Below, one piece after another: positions 53,223 through 61,143 of a stretch of DNA of 64,000 nt (within the stretch, counting starts at the first letter, position 1; every line of letters starts with the position of its first letter). The notes under the pieces were generated by a model. That model was given only the letters and a program-made list of their open reading frames with translations, was not told where the DNA came from and did not search any database. Source of the stretch: Pseudolabrys sp. (GTDB lineage Bacteria; Pseudomonadota; Alphaproteobacteria; Rhizobiales; Xanthobacteraceae); contig JAFIGS010000021.1 in NCBI GenBank assembly GCA_017849615.1, forward strand, positions 23,545 through 87,544, written 5' to 3'. Made by a program: the position numbers and the translations under genes.

Positions 53223-53756
53223 ATGGCCGCCGACCTGCCGTTCAACATCTTCGATGGCGTGGTCGTTCTTTGCCTTGTCGTTGCAATCGTTGTCGGCTTC
53301 CGCACCGGCCTGATGCGCAGCCTCGCCACCATCCTCGGCTATGCGCTTGCCGCGCCCGTTGCCGTTCTGCTGATGCCCTATGTTTCTCCGCTCGTGAACG
53401 AGCGCTTTCACTTCGGCGAGGCGCAGGCGCCGCTGCTGTTGTTCGCCATCTTCGCGATCGTCGGCATTCTGCTCGCCGCGCTGATGCGCGGCGCCGTCGG
53501 CGAAGTCTCGGGAAGCCACGTCGGCGCTTTCGATCGCGCTGCAGGCGCGCTGCTCGGCGCGGTACGTATCCTGCTGGTTGCCGTTCTGATCGTGATGGTG
53601 TTCGACCGCCTTATTCCGCCGGACCGCGAGCCGGCCTTCCTCGCCGGTTCCAGGTTGCGCCCGGTATTGTCGCAAGCCGGCGTCCAGGGCTTGCGGCAAC
53701 TGCCGCCAAATGTGACCGAATCCATTGATCGGCTCAAACGCATGCATGGTCTGTAG
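53223..53756 (+). CDS. CvpA family membrane protein
   Basis: A 177-residue protein with four membrane helices (about residues 8-24, 30-52, 68-90, 108-126). The early NIFDGVVVLCLVVAIVVGFR segment and the AFDRAAGALLGAVRILL segment match the CvpA (colicin V production) family. The soluble C-terminal ~50 residues are probably periplasmic. It is not beside purF, unlike the classical cvpA, so it is a paralogue. Confidence 0.85.
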   Translation: MAADLPFNIFDGVVVLCLVVAIVVGFRTGLMRSLATILGYALAAPVAVLLMPYVSPLVNERFHFGEAQAPLLLFAIFAIVGILLAALMRGAVGEVSGSHVGAFDRAAGALLGAVRILLVAVLIVMVFDRLIPPDREPAFLAGSRLRPVLSQAGVQGLRQLPPNVTESIDRLKRMHGL

Positions 53757-53836
53757 CGCCCCGCGCCGCCTGTACAATTACCCGCGCGCGACCTAAATTC
53801 GACGCCAGCATACAGCAACCGACCGCGAGGCTTGTT

Positions 53837-54082
53837 ATGACCAACGTCACTTATGAAATCGTCGAGCACGACGGCGGCTGGGCCTACAAGGTCGATGGCG
53901 TATTCTCTGAACCATTTCCGACGCATGACGCGGCGCTGAAAGCGGCCACGCGCGCCGCCGCCGGGCAGATCGTGCCAGGCCATACCGAAGAGATCGAATA
54001 CGAAGACGCCAAGGGCAAGTGGCATACCGAGACCGCAAGCGGCAGCGACCGGCCCACGACCACCGTCAAGGATACCAAATAG
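53837..54082 (+). CDS. DUF2188 family protein
   Basis: An 81-residue DUF2188 protein. The pattern YEIVEHDGGWAYKVDG, then FPTHDAALKAATRAA, is typical: two strands, a helix carrying the TH...AL..A repeat, and an acidic end (EEIEYEDAKGKWH). Function unknown; members are common in soil Alphaproteobacteria. The start is ATG 53837, preceded by a GAGG site. It is co-oriented with the CvpA-like gene. Confidence 0.82.
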   Translation: MTNVTYEIVEHDGGWAYKVDGVFSEPFPTHDAALKAATRAAAGQIVPGHTEEIEYEDAKGKWHTETASGSDRPTTTVKDTK

Positions 54083-54139
54083 TCCCGGGACTCTCCGCCG
54101 CGCCGGGACCGCGCGGATAGCCCGCATCAGGAAGCGGCG

Positions 54140-54823
54140 ATGAAGAATTTCGGTAGTCCGGCGGCCCTCGCCGGCCTGTTGGCGTTCAACGGCGGCTTTG
54201 TCGATACGGCCGGCTTCCTCGGCCTGCAGGGCCTGTTCACCGCGCACGTCACCGGCAATTTCGTCACGCTCGGCGCCGCCCTGATCGAAGGCAGCCACGG
54301 CATCGTCGGCAAGCTGCTCGCGCTGCCCGAATTCATTCTGGTCGTCGCGCTCGCGCGCCTGGCCGGCACCGCGCTGCGACGCCACGGCGCGCCGGTCCTG
54401 CCGACACTGTTGATCGCGAAGGTGCTGTTGCTGGCTGCGTTCTTCGGACTCGCGGTCGGGTTCGGGCCCTTCGCCAATGCCGACAGCCCCGCGGCGTTGC
54501 TCACCGGCTTTTCGGGCATCGCCGCCATGGCGCTGCAGAACGCGGTGCACCGCGTCCATCTCGCCGATCAACCGCCGTCCACCTTGATGACCGGCTCGAC
54601 CACGCAAGCCACCATCGACCTTGTCGATCTCATGCTCGGCGGCACGCCGAATGATGCGGCAACGCGCATGCGCCTGCGCCGGCTCGCCGCCAGCATCCTG
54701 TACTTCGCCGCCGGCTGCGCCGTCTCGGCCCTGCTTTATTGGAAGATAGGTTTCTGGGGTCTGGCCGTGTCCGTCGTCGTCGGCGCGGTGGCCGCCATGA
54801 TGCGGCTCAAGCCAGCGACATAA
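54140..54823 (+). CDS. DUF1275 (YoaK-like) membrane protein
   Basis: A 227-residue polytopic membrane protein with about six helices. The family motifs GFVDTAGFLGLQGLFTAHVTGNFVTLG (about residues 18-44) and LMTGSTTQATIDLVDL are clear. DUF1275/YoaK proteins are of unknown transport or sensory role. It is followed by the converging DUF930 gene 3 bases later. Confidence 0.88.
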   Translation: MKNFGSPAALAGLLAFNGGFVDTAGFLGLQGLFTAHVTGNFVTLGAALIEGSHGIVGKLLALPEFILVVALARLAGTALRRHGAPVLPTLLIAKVLLLAAFFGLAVGFGPFANADSPAALLTGFSGIAAMALQNAVHRVHLADQPPSTLMTGSTTQATIDLVDLMLGGTPNDAATRMRLRRLAASILYFAAGCAVSALLYWKIGFWGLAVSVVVGAVAAMMRLKPAT

Positions 54824-54826
54824 ACT

Positions 54827-55219
54827 CTACTGCCAGAGGCCGTAGCCCGCCCACTTTTCCTGCGGGATCTCGTTGCCGATCTCATATTCGAACGACAACA
54901 CCTTGAGATGTTCGTCATTCGTCACGCAGGAATAGGTCAGCGCATACCACTTGCCGTGGCTGCGGAACGCCGCGCCTCTGGCCTCGAGCTGGTTGCTGGC
55001 GATGACGATGTCCACGGTGGCATTGGCGACCGCGCGGTCGGGACGAAATTTGCCGGCGTCCTTGCGGATGCGCGCCATCGCGGTGGCGTCACATAGCTGC
55101 GCCATGCGATCGGTCGGCATCAGCAGCTTGAGCGTACGCTCGAGTTTGGCCTCGGCGGATGCGGCATTCGGGGCGGCGAGCAAAATAAGTGAGGCAATCG
55201 CCAGCATCCGATGTCGCAT
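54827..55219 (-). CDS. DUF930 family exported protein
   Basis: A 130-residue protein with a signal peptide (LAIASLILLAAPNAASA) and the DUF930 core LKLLMPTDRMAQLCDATAM, VIASNQLEARGAAFRSHGKWY and a Cys pair (DAT.. and YSCVT). It is probably periplasmic. The start is the ATG at 55219 (MRHRML). Function unknown; the family is common in Rhizobiales. Confidence 0.85.
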   Translation of the reverse strand: MRHRMLAIASLILLAAPNAASAEAKLERTLKLLMPTDRMAQLCDATAMARIRKDAGKFRPDRAVANATVDIVIASNQLEARGAAFRSHGKWYALTYSCVTNDEHLKVLSFEYEIGNEIPQEKWAGYGLWQ

Positions 55220-55358
55220 TATTCCAACCCGTTCAATGATCGGCCCCGCCAAGCATTTACGGGTCGGGACAGGCCAAGGCAACCCTTGTGCTTGCGACCA
55301 AACGACTTGTGGACACAGCCATGCGCGAAGAACTCCGGCGACACAAAAACAACGCGGA

Positions 55359-55754
55359 TCAGACGTATTTTGCGTCGCGCTCCAGCAGCTCGATTGAAAT
55401 GCCTTGAGGCCCGCGGATGAAGCAGATCTTGATGCCGGGCCGCGGCACGTTGGGCTCCATCGTGAATTCGACGCCCTTGGCCTTGAGATCGGCAGCCACC
55501 TTGTCGACGTCTTTCACACGAAAACCGAAATGATCGAGACCCTGGCAGGGCGTCACCGGCGGCGGATTGACGCCATCGCCGGGCGTGACGGGCGCCAGAA
55601 AGATCATCGCGCCGCCGAGCCGGACATCGACGCGCGGCGCTCCTTGCTGTGTGGAGCGCAGGATCTCGGCGCCCAGCATCTGCTCGAACCATTGCGCCGT
55701 GGCCTCCGCATCGGGCGTGCGCAGATGGATGTGATCCCAGACGATATTCGACAT
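55359..55754 (-). CDS. VOC-family glyoxalase-like protein
   Basis: A 131-residue vicinal-oxygen-chelate protein with the usual paired beta-alpha-beta layout. The N-terminal metal His is in WDHIHLRTPD (about residues 6-15), the second His in GLDHFGFRV and the C-terminal Glu in QGISIELLERD. It could be a glyoxalase, dioxygenase or lactoylglutathione lyase relative; substrate not readable. It stands alone and divergent from the next lipoprotein. Confidence 0.88.
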   Translation of the reverse strand: MSNIVWDHIHLRTPDAEATAQWFEQMLGAEILRSTQQGAPRVDVRLGGAMIFLAPVTPGDGVNPPPVTPCQGLDHFGFRVKDVDKVAADLKAKGVEFTMEPNVPRPGIKICFIRGPQGISIELLERDAKYV

Positions 55755-55946
55755 GACGTTTCCTCGATCCTGTTTGCCGCAACCTAAACCGGATTGCCGG
55801 CCGCGTCATGCGGCCAACAGCGCGTCGTCGGCGCCGCACCGGCGTCTCTTGCCGGACGGCGGTTTTTTCAGCAAACTCGGGGCATCCATACGAATCACAG
55901 TCGCTTCCCCGCATTTGGCCGCGGAAGGCCCAACCGGATTCTGGCG

Positions 55947-56351
55947 ATGCGCCATCATCTCCCTGCATCTCCGTCATTCCGACGTATCGGCGCGGCGGCG
56001 TTGTTCGCCCTGGCCGCGGCCCTGCTCGGCGGCTGCGAAACGACAAGCGCGCCGTCGAACCCGCTGTCCGAACTCGCCGCTTACAGCAGCGGCGCCGGGG
56101 CGAGAGCCCAATCCGGCGCGCCGGGCCGCGCCGAAGCCGCTGCGCCGGAGAAGCCGAAGACCCGCGCTCAGGCGGCGATGGATTGCTGGTCGATGGTCGA
56201 AAAATCGCGTGCCGGGGCCAGCCTGGAGGCCAAGGCCGATTACGTGCACGCCTGTATCGACAACAAGCTCGGCACCACGACGGCGAAACCCGACGGCAAA
56301 CCGGCGGCCGCGCCGAAGCGGCAGCGCCCGGAAGCCAAGCCGGCTTCCTGA
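55947..56351 (+). CDS. Small lipoprotein, hypothetical
   Basis: A 134-residue protein with a lipobox LLGGC near residue 24, so it would be lipid-anchored. The mature part is Ala/Pro-rich at first, then a helical domain with two Cys (AAMDCWSMVEKSR, ADYVHACIDNK) and a Lys/Pro-rich end. Longer upstream frames overlap the VOC gene's promoter and are rejected. No family known. Confidence 0.7.
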   Translation: MRHHLPASPSFRRIGAAALFALAAALLGGCETTSAPSNPLSELAAYSSGAGARAQSGAPGRAEAAAPEKPKTRAQAAMDCWSMVEKSRAGASLEAKADYVHACIDNKLGTTTAKPDGKPAAAPKRQRPEAKPAS

Positions 56352-56477
56352 AGCGGGCTTCGTTCCCCGGCGCGGCTTGGCGCAGCTCGGCGCGCCATCC
56401 ACACCTTCGCCAAATTTCGCGGGCAGGGTCCCGGGCGTCTGCATGAGGCGCCCCCGGATCCAAGAGGAACTTTCGCG

Positions 56478-57449
56478 ATGCGCTGCTCAACGTGCCCGGT
56501 TGGCCCGCTGATTGCCATTGCCTTGTTGTGTGCCGCCCTGCCGGCACGCGCGGATCAATTGCACGGCTCGGTCGATGCGTCGCCCTGGAGCTTCCTGGAA
56601 ACGCCCGACCCGACCGTTCAGGTCGAGGACCTGCCGCCGCCGTCCGCTCCCGTGGCAGGCCTCGACGGCAACGCCGCCGACAAGCCTTTGACCCAGGAAG
56701 AGCGCGACAGGATCGGGCTGGCCCTGCAATTTGAGCCCGGCAATCCCGGGGCCGCCGCGCGCGCCCTGAAGGCGCGCAAGACCGCCGCCGCGAAATCCGG
56801 CGGCCTCGAAGTGTCGCGCAACGCTCACGGCAATGGCCTCAGCACCGTCGTCTTCAATAAGCCGATTGCCTCCGATGCCGGCCGCTGGAAAGCGCGCGTC
56901 GGCGCAGATCTCGGCATGGCCGCGGAATCGAGCCCCGGCTGGTCCCCGGATAATCCGTTGCGCGTTCGGCGCAACGCGCGCGACGCCAATGCGGCCTGGG
57001 CCTCGGTCGATGTGCACGAATTGGCCACCGTCGATGCGCGCGTCAATCCGGCCGGCGAAAACGGCGTGCTCGCGACCACGTTTCGGCGCTCCGTGCCGAT
57101 CGGCAGCAACGTGTCGATGACGTTGCAGAGCCGCACGTCGATGACGGAGACCTACGGCCGCGGCACGACGTCGTTCGACATTCCGCTGATGGCCCTGCCC
57201 GCGTCCGATGGCGGCACCTCGACATCGCGCGTCTGGGGTCAGGAGAACTCGGCGCGGTTCAAGATCCTCTCGACCGGCACGACATTGGGCGCAGGCGTGA
57301 CCTCGAGCAGCACCGATCCGGTGACGCATCGCATGCTCAGCGCGGAGCAGACGCTTTACGGTCCGTTAAGCGTATCGACGACGATCTACGATGTCGGCCA
57401 GGCCGGCGAAAATTGCGCCGTGAGCGCCCGCGCCAGATTTAACTGGTAA
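56478..57449 (+). CDS. Hypothetical exported protein with beta-rich C-terminus
   Basis: A 323-residue protein with a signal peptide (LIAIALLCAALPARA) and a Pro-rich spacer. The last ~200 residues alternate polar and hydrophobic positions and end SARARFNW with a C-terminal aromatic residue, which suggests an outer-membrane or beta-structured protein. SMTLQSRTSMTE and SVSTTIYDVGQ are strand-like. No family is recognised. GAGGAAC lies upstream of the ATG. Confidence 0.68.
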   Translation: MRCSTCPVGPLIAIALLCAALPARADQLHGSVDASPWSFLETPDPTVQVEDLPPPSAPVAGLDGNAADKPLTQEERDRIGLALQFEPGNPGAAARALKARKTAAAKSGGLEVSRNAHGNGLSTVVFNKPIASDAGRWKARVGADLGMAAESSPGWSPDNPLRVRRNARDANAAWASVDVHELATVDARVNPAGENGVLATTFRRSVPIGSNVSMTLQSRTSMTETYGRGTTSFDIPLMALPASDGGTSTSRVWGQENSARFKILSTGTTLGAGVTSSSTDPVTHRMLSAEQTLYGPLSVSTTIYDVGQAGENCAVSARARFNW

Positions 57450-57581
57450 AACGCGGGCTTTGACGTCCCCGAGTTCCGCCCGCCGCATTCCCGCCCGTTA
57501 GCGGCCCAAACCCCGCCCGCTTCGCATGTCGCAATCGCGCGCTTGGATTCATGCGCGCGTGCGCCCGTACAGGAGTTGGTG

Positions 57582-58085
57582 ATGACCACAACGAAACCCG
57601 ATCGGTTTGGAGCCGACAAGCCGGCGGACAAGCAGGGACCGGAGCGCTTCGCACCGCCGCGCGCGCCGGAGAGGCTGGGCGAGATCGATCAGGCTGCGGC
57701 GAACGCCTTTGAGGGCGAGATTCGCGAGTTCGTCCGCCGCGACGTGGCCCGCCGGCCGCGCGGCGAGGCCGGCGACGCCGGTGTGGCCGGCAACGCCGGT
57801 GTTGGCGGCGGCGGCGGCGGCGACGCCGTGGCCGACAACTTGGGCACCCTCATCCGCCGCGTCTCGAGCCAATCGATGGACGAAATCGATCGCGTTATTC
57901 TCGAATTGCAGGGTGTGCGCGACATGCTGCGCCAGGAAGGCGATCGCGTCACCCGCGAGGTCTCCGGCTATGCCAGCCTCAACCACGCCGCCATGACGGC
58001 GATGCAGGTCATCGGCGAGAGCATCAAGCAATGGCGCGGAGACCACCCCACCCGTCCGCCGCAGGGCCAGCGCTCCGCGATTTAA
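57582..58085 (+). CDS. Conserved hypothetical protein with Gly-rich hinge
   Basis: A 167-residue cytosolic protein starting after GGAGTTGGTG. It has a Lys/Pro-rich N-terminus, a helix, a Gly/Ala-rich low-complexity segment (GGGGGGDAVADNLG, about residues 85-98), then a long helix rich in Glu and Arg (MDEIDRVILELQGVRDML, about 105-125) and a helical end. The helical region resembles small coiled-coil adaptor proteins of Rhizobiales. Role unknown. Confidence 0.75.
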   Translation: MTTTKPDRFGADKPADKQGPERFAPPRAPERLGEIDQAAANAFEGEIREFVRRDVARRPRGEAGDAGVAGNAGVGGGGGGDAVADNLGTLIRRVSSQSMDEIDRVILELQGVRDMLRQEGDRVTREVSGYASLNHAAMTAMQVIGESIKQWRGDHPTRPPQGQRSAI

Positions 58086-58239
58086 GCTCGCGCCCGATCC
58101 CGCTTGTTGATGCGAATTTTGCGGGGTGTCATCACCCCGCAACCTCCGCGGCCCGGTTTGCCGCGTTATTGTGCACCTGTTCGGCACTGACCGATTCGTC
58201 GCCAGCGGCTGTGCAGTGATGGAATTCGCGGGCGATCCG

Positions 58240-58325
58240 TCCCGCCGCGTCAATGCGGAGGACGAGGTTCGTAACGAACGCTCCTCCCAACAACTTGAAC
58301 CCCGCCGTGGCGGGGTTCTTTTTTA
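58240..58325 (+). ncRNA. Candidate small RNA with CUCCUCCC motif
   Basis: A stable hairpin (GGAGGA at 58257-58262 with TCCTCC at 58282-58287; inner GTTCG-TAA-CGAAC) is followed by CAACAACTTG and then a strong terminator. The loop-side CTCCTCCCAA is an anti-Shine-Dalgarno stretch like that in the 'cuckoo'/CcsR-type RNAs of alphaproteobacteria. No ORF in the segment is convincing. The 5' end is not defined. Moderate inference only. Confidence 0.35.
58297..58323 (+). terminator. Rho-independent terminator
   Basis: GAACCCCGCC (58297-58306) pairs with GGCGGGGTTC (58309-58318), then TTTTTT. It ends the preceding transcript or the candidate small RNA. Confidence 0.88.
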
Positions 58326-58355
58326 CCGGTCAAAATTAGAGGATGCGGACGGCGC

Positions 58356-58526
58356 CTAGCGGGTCGCGCTCGTGTTACCGACGCTGCCGAACACGGCGCC
58401 GTCGTCGTCCAGGCTGGCGCCGCCGCTGAGATGCCCGGCGACCACGACGGCCCCCATCATCATGACGAACAGGGTCGCGGCAACGAACATCAGGCCGATT
58501 TTTCCAAGGGCATTGCTATCGGCCAC
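58356..58526 (-). CDS. Small single-helix membrane protein (56 residues)
   Basis: A GTG-started leftward frame of 56 residues: a short polar start (ADSNALGKIG), one helix LMFVAATLFVMMMGAVVVAG, then a Gly/Asp-rich tail. CTGGAGAC lies about 7 bases upstream. It is followed by the candidate RNA terminator in the opposite direction. Plausible but unrecognised. Confidence 0.5.
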   Translation of the reverse strand: MADSNALGKIGLMFVAATLFVMMMGAVVVAGHLSGGASLDDDGAVFGSVGNTSATR

Positions 58527-58689
58527 GGCCGCGTCTCCAGATCCAGGTTCGAAGTGTCGGAACGTCCCAGCCGGGATAATGGCCGGGCCGTCTTATGGCT
58601 TAGTAAACACGGCCGAAGGGTGGCCGTTCCATGATGCAGATCACAAAACTGCAGGGGAAAGCGAAAATTCGGGGTGGGCGGTTAACGGC

Positions 58690-58965
58690 CTAGTTCGCGG
58701 CGACCTTACCGGTCCCTTCGGACTTACGAGGCAGGGGGTAGTCGGCGCTGTCATATAATTGACGGATGCCGTTGCCGTCAAAGCGCTTTTCCTCGACCTC
58801 AAGATAGGCGCCGAGCAGCAATTCCGGGGGCAGTTCCTCCACGGCAAAGCGGATGGCCTCGGCGGCGGTGGGGAAGCGTTTGTAGCCGATCGGCCGACGC
58901 GACTTGCGGCTCCGGCTCGGGAACAGTTCGGACGGGGCGCGGTAGTTGATCATCGACATCGCCAC
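58690..58965 (-). CDS. Conserved hypothetical protein
   Basis: A 91-residue basic protein starting [11 protein letters not shown] or the internal MSMINY. It contains [19 protein letters not shown] and [20 protein letters not shown], a helix-turn-helix-like but not classifiable layout. Similar short proteins occur in Bradyrhizobium-type genomes, I believe. Role unknown. Confidence 0.68.
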   Translation of the reverse strand: MAMSMINYRAPSELFPSRSRKSRRPIGYKRFPTAAEAIRFAVEELPPELLLGAYLEVEEKRFDGNGIRQLYDSADYPLPRKSEGTGKVAAN

Positions 58966-59070
58966 AAACTCCTCGTCCGGTACTATGACCTCGCCAATCG
59001 CGGAAATCCAGCGTCGGCCCGTAGCGGCAAGTCAGCTCTACACCGCGATCACCGCCTGTTAACGGGCCAT

Positions 59071-59106
59071 AAAAAGGGCCGCCCGGACACAGCCCGGACG
59101 GCCCTT
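59071..59106 (-). terminator. Terminator for the DUF1236-like gene
   Basis: CGGCCCTT (59099-59106) pairs with AAGGGCCG (59074-59081); the leftward transcript continues into TTTTTAT. It lies 24 bases after the stop at 59130. Confidence 0.75.
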
Positions 59107-59129
59107 CGCGACGTTGATGGCAGGCTGGA

Positions 59130-59528
59130 TCAGTCCACCACTTCCGCAACGACCTGGCTGGTGGCCGGATCGATCAACAGCACGCGGTTGTTCACGACCA
59201 TGTACTTGTAGGACTGGATGGCGGGCACCTCGACCGCAACTTCCTGCGGAACGGCGTAGAGCTGCGTGCCTTGCGAAATACGCGTGCCGACGCGGTACTC
59301 CGTCGTGCCCTGCACCGGCGCCGTCTGCTGGCGAACGATGGTGCGATAGATGGTCTGGCGCTGCACCGGGGTGAGCTGGACGCGCTCAGTGGTTGAGACC
59401 ACCGCGCCGCTCGTGGCCGGCTGCGTGGTAATCACGGTAGTCTGGGCCGACGCGGCGGCGACGCCTGTCAGCAGAACGGCGGCAGCCGCGGTCGCCACGC
59501 GACCGCGCAACAGGTGAATGCGCTTCAT
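59130..59528 (-). CDS. DUF1236-like exported protein
   Basis: A 132-residue protein with a signal peptide (ATAAAAVLLTGVAAASAQ) and the conserved LTPVQRQTIYRTIVRQ motif plus a C-terminal YKYMVVNNRVLLIDPATSQVV, as in DUF1236 proteins. It is Thr/Val/Gln-rich, probably periplasmic, perhaps with an SH3-like domain. Function unknown. A good GAGGAG site and its own terminator suggest a single-gene unit. Confidence 0.85.
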   Translation of the reverse strand: MKRIHLLRGRVATAAAAVLLTGVAAASAQTTVITTQPATSGAVVSTTERVQLTPVQRQTIYRTIVRQQTAPVQGTTEYRVGTRISQGTQLYAVPQEVAVEVPAIQSYKYMVVNNRVLLIDPATSQVVAEVVD

Positions 59529-59772
59529 GGGGTTGTACTCCTCGTTAAGCCGAGAGAACGCCGCATGTCGCGATGCGTTCCGCCGCCGCGATCACAAAAG
59601 CTCGCCGAATAATGCAAAGCCGAAATAAATAATCGCGCCGAAGCCTGAATCAAATGAATCGGTTAGCTGCCGCGGCGGCAGCCGCGCGGCGCGTTGCGCA
59701 TGGCGCCCGAGATGCGAACAAACCGCACCTGCGTTACGACTATAGACAATCGATTCGCAGGACCTCTCACCG

Positions 59773-60180
59773 ATGATCGTCGAATCCTTTGTCGGCCTGT
59801 CGCTTGTCCTGAGTTCACCCGTGACTTCCGCATCGATCGCCGGCCGGACCGACATCGCGCTGGCTCCTGCGCCGCTTCCCGATGTTTCGATGCGCCCGAA
59901 GGAGGCGGCCCTGCTGCCGCTGGTGCGACGCGCCACCGAATGCATCGTGCGAAAGGTGTCGTCAGATCCGCGCTATGACGGCGAGGCGCTTCCGGCGGCG
60001 ATCAATGACCTGATCATCGAATCGATCCCCGCCTGCGCCAGCCCGGTGCGTACCATGATCGAAACCCATGACCGTCTATACGGCGCCGGCTCGGGCGAGG
60101 CCTTCCTGGTGGGCCCCTATTTCGACGTGCTGCCGTCCGCCATCGTCAGACAGATCAGGAAGCAGACCGGCGCTCGTTGA
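59773..60180 (+). CDS. Hypothetical exported protein
   Basis: A 135-residue protein with a hydrophobic leader (VESFVGLSLVLSSPVTSAS), then a helical region with paired Cys (ATECIVRKV, IPACASPVR) and an end RQIRKQTGAR. The leader might be a signal peptide. Its stop overlaps the 3' end of the converging MaoC gene by 26 bases. No family is recognised. Confidence 0.62.
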   Translation: MIVESFVGLSLVLSSPVTSASIAGRTDIALAPAPLPDVSMRPKEAALLPLVRRATECIVRKVSSDPRYDGEALPAAINDLIIESIPACASPVRTMIETHDRLYGAGSGEAFLVGPYFDVLPSAIVRQIRKQTGAR

Positions 60181-60634
60181 ACGTCGTGCTGTAGAACGAA
60201 ATCACCGCCGCGCCGTCCTGGTTGACGCCGGTGGTGAGAATGGTGAGCAGCCCGAAGCCCGGCCGGCTGTTCGACACCCGCAGCTCGGTCACCACCGACG
60301 TGTATGTGATCGTCTCGCCGACATAGACCGGCCGCAGCCACTTCAGGTCACGCAGGCCGAGCGCGGGGCCTCGCATCGGGATCTTCTCGCCGCGCGCGAT
60401 CATGTCATCCTGCAACTCGCGCTGCTGGTCGATCATCACCCGCATCCAGGCCGCCGCCGTGTGCCAGCCGGACGCGCACAGCGCGCCGAAATGCGACCTG
60501 GCGGCCGCGTCCTCGTCCAAGTGAAAAAGCTGCGGATCGTAGCGCCGCGCGAAAGATTTGATTTCCTCGGCCTTGAAGGTGTGGCTGCCCGTCATCGCCA
60601 CGTCGCCGACGCGAATGTCTTCGAAGAACTTCAT
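60155..60634 (-). CDS. MaoC-family hot-dog dehydratase
   Basis: A 159-residue hot-dog-fold protein of the MaoC/enoyl-CoA hydratase 2 family: a short N-terminal segment FFEDIRVGDVAMTGSHTF, catalytic region YDPQLFHLDEDAA, where the Asp and His serve as the hydratase dyad, and ASGWHTAAAWMRV. It overlaps the second MaoC gene by 4 bases, so the two are co-translated, possibly as a heterodimer. Its 3' end overlaps a converging gene by 26 bases. Substrate: a beta-hydroxyacyl or enoyl thioester, inferred from the family. Confidence 0.88.
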   Translation of the reverse strand: MKFFEDIRVGDVAMTGSHTFKAEEIKSFARRYDPQLFHLDEDAAARSHFGALCASGWHTAAAWMRVMIDQQRELQDDMIARGEKIPMRGPALGLRDLKWLRPVYVGETITYTSVVTELRVSNSRPGFGLLTILTTGVNQDGAAVISFYSTTFNERRSAS

Positions 60635-61095
60635 GCCGCCGCTCCCGGGGCGCGGCGGCCAAGCATCAGGGTCGTCGTCATTGTCGTCAGCACGGCGTCG
60701 CTGTCGTCGATCATGTCGAACGACATCTTGACCAGACCCATCTCGGGCCGGCTCTTCGACGTGCGCACCTCCAGCACCTTGCTGCGGACGCGGAGGTTGA
60801 CGCCGGGACGCAGCGGCCGGAACCAGCGAACCTCTTCGACGCCCGGGCTGCCCATGGAGGTCGAGTTGAGAATGAAACCGTCGGCGATCATGCGCATCAA
60901 CAACGCGCAGGAATGCCAGCCCGACCCGCCGAGACCGCCGAGCAGCGTGGCGGCGGCGGCCGCCTCGTCGAGATGCATCGGCTGCGGATCGAACTCGGCG
61001 GCGAAGGCGACGATTTCCTCGCGCGTCACATGGCGGGGGCCATAGACGGCCTCGTCGCCAACCTTGAAGTCCTCGAAATGAAGCCTGTCGGTCAT
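60631..61095 (-). CDS. MaoC-family hot-dog dehydratase, upstream partner
   Basis: A 154-residue MaoC-like protein, close in layout to the downstream one: FEDFKVGDEAVYGPRHVT, FDPQPMHLDEAAAAATLLG, GSGWHSCALLMRMI. It has the same YDPQ/FDPQ..H motif. Overlap of start and stop with the adjacent gene suggests equal synthesis. It precedes YchF, in an order common in Rhizobiales. Confidence 0.88.
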   Translation of the reverse strand: MTDRLHFEDFKVGDEAVYGPRHVTREEIVAFAAEFDPQPMHLDEAAAAATLLGGLGGSGWHSCALLMRMIADGFILNSTSMGSPGVEEVRWFRPLRPGVNLRVRSKVLEVRTSKSRPEMGLVKMSFDMIDDSDAVLTTMTTTLMLGRRAPGAAA

Positions 61096-61143
61096 GACGA
61101 CCTTTATATGCCGTCGAATGCGGCGATCAAGGCCGTGCGCCGA

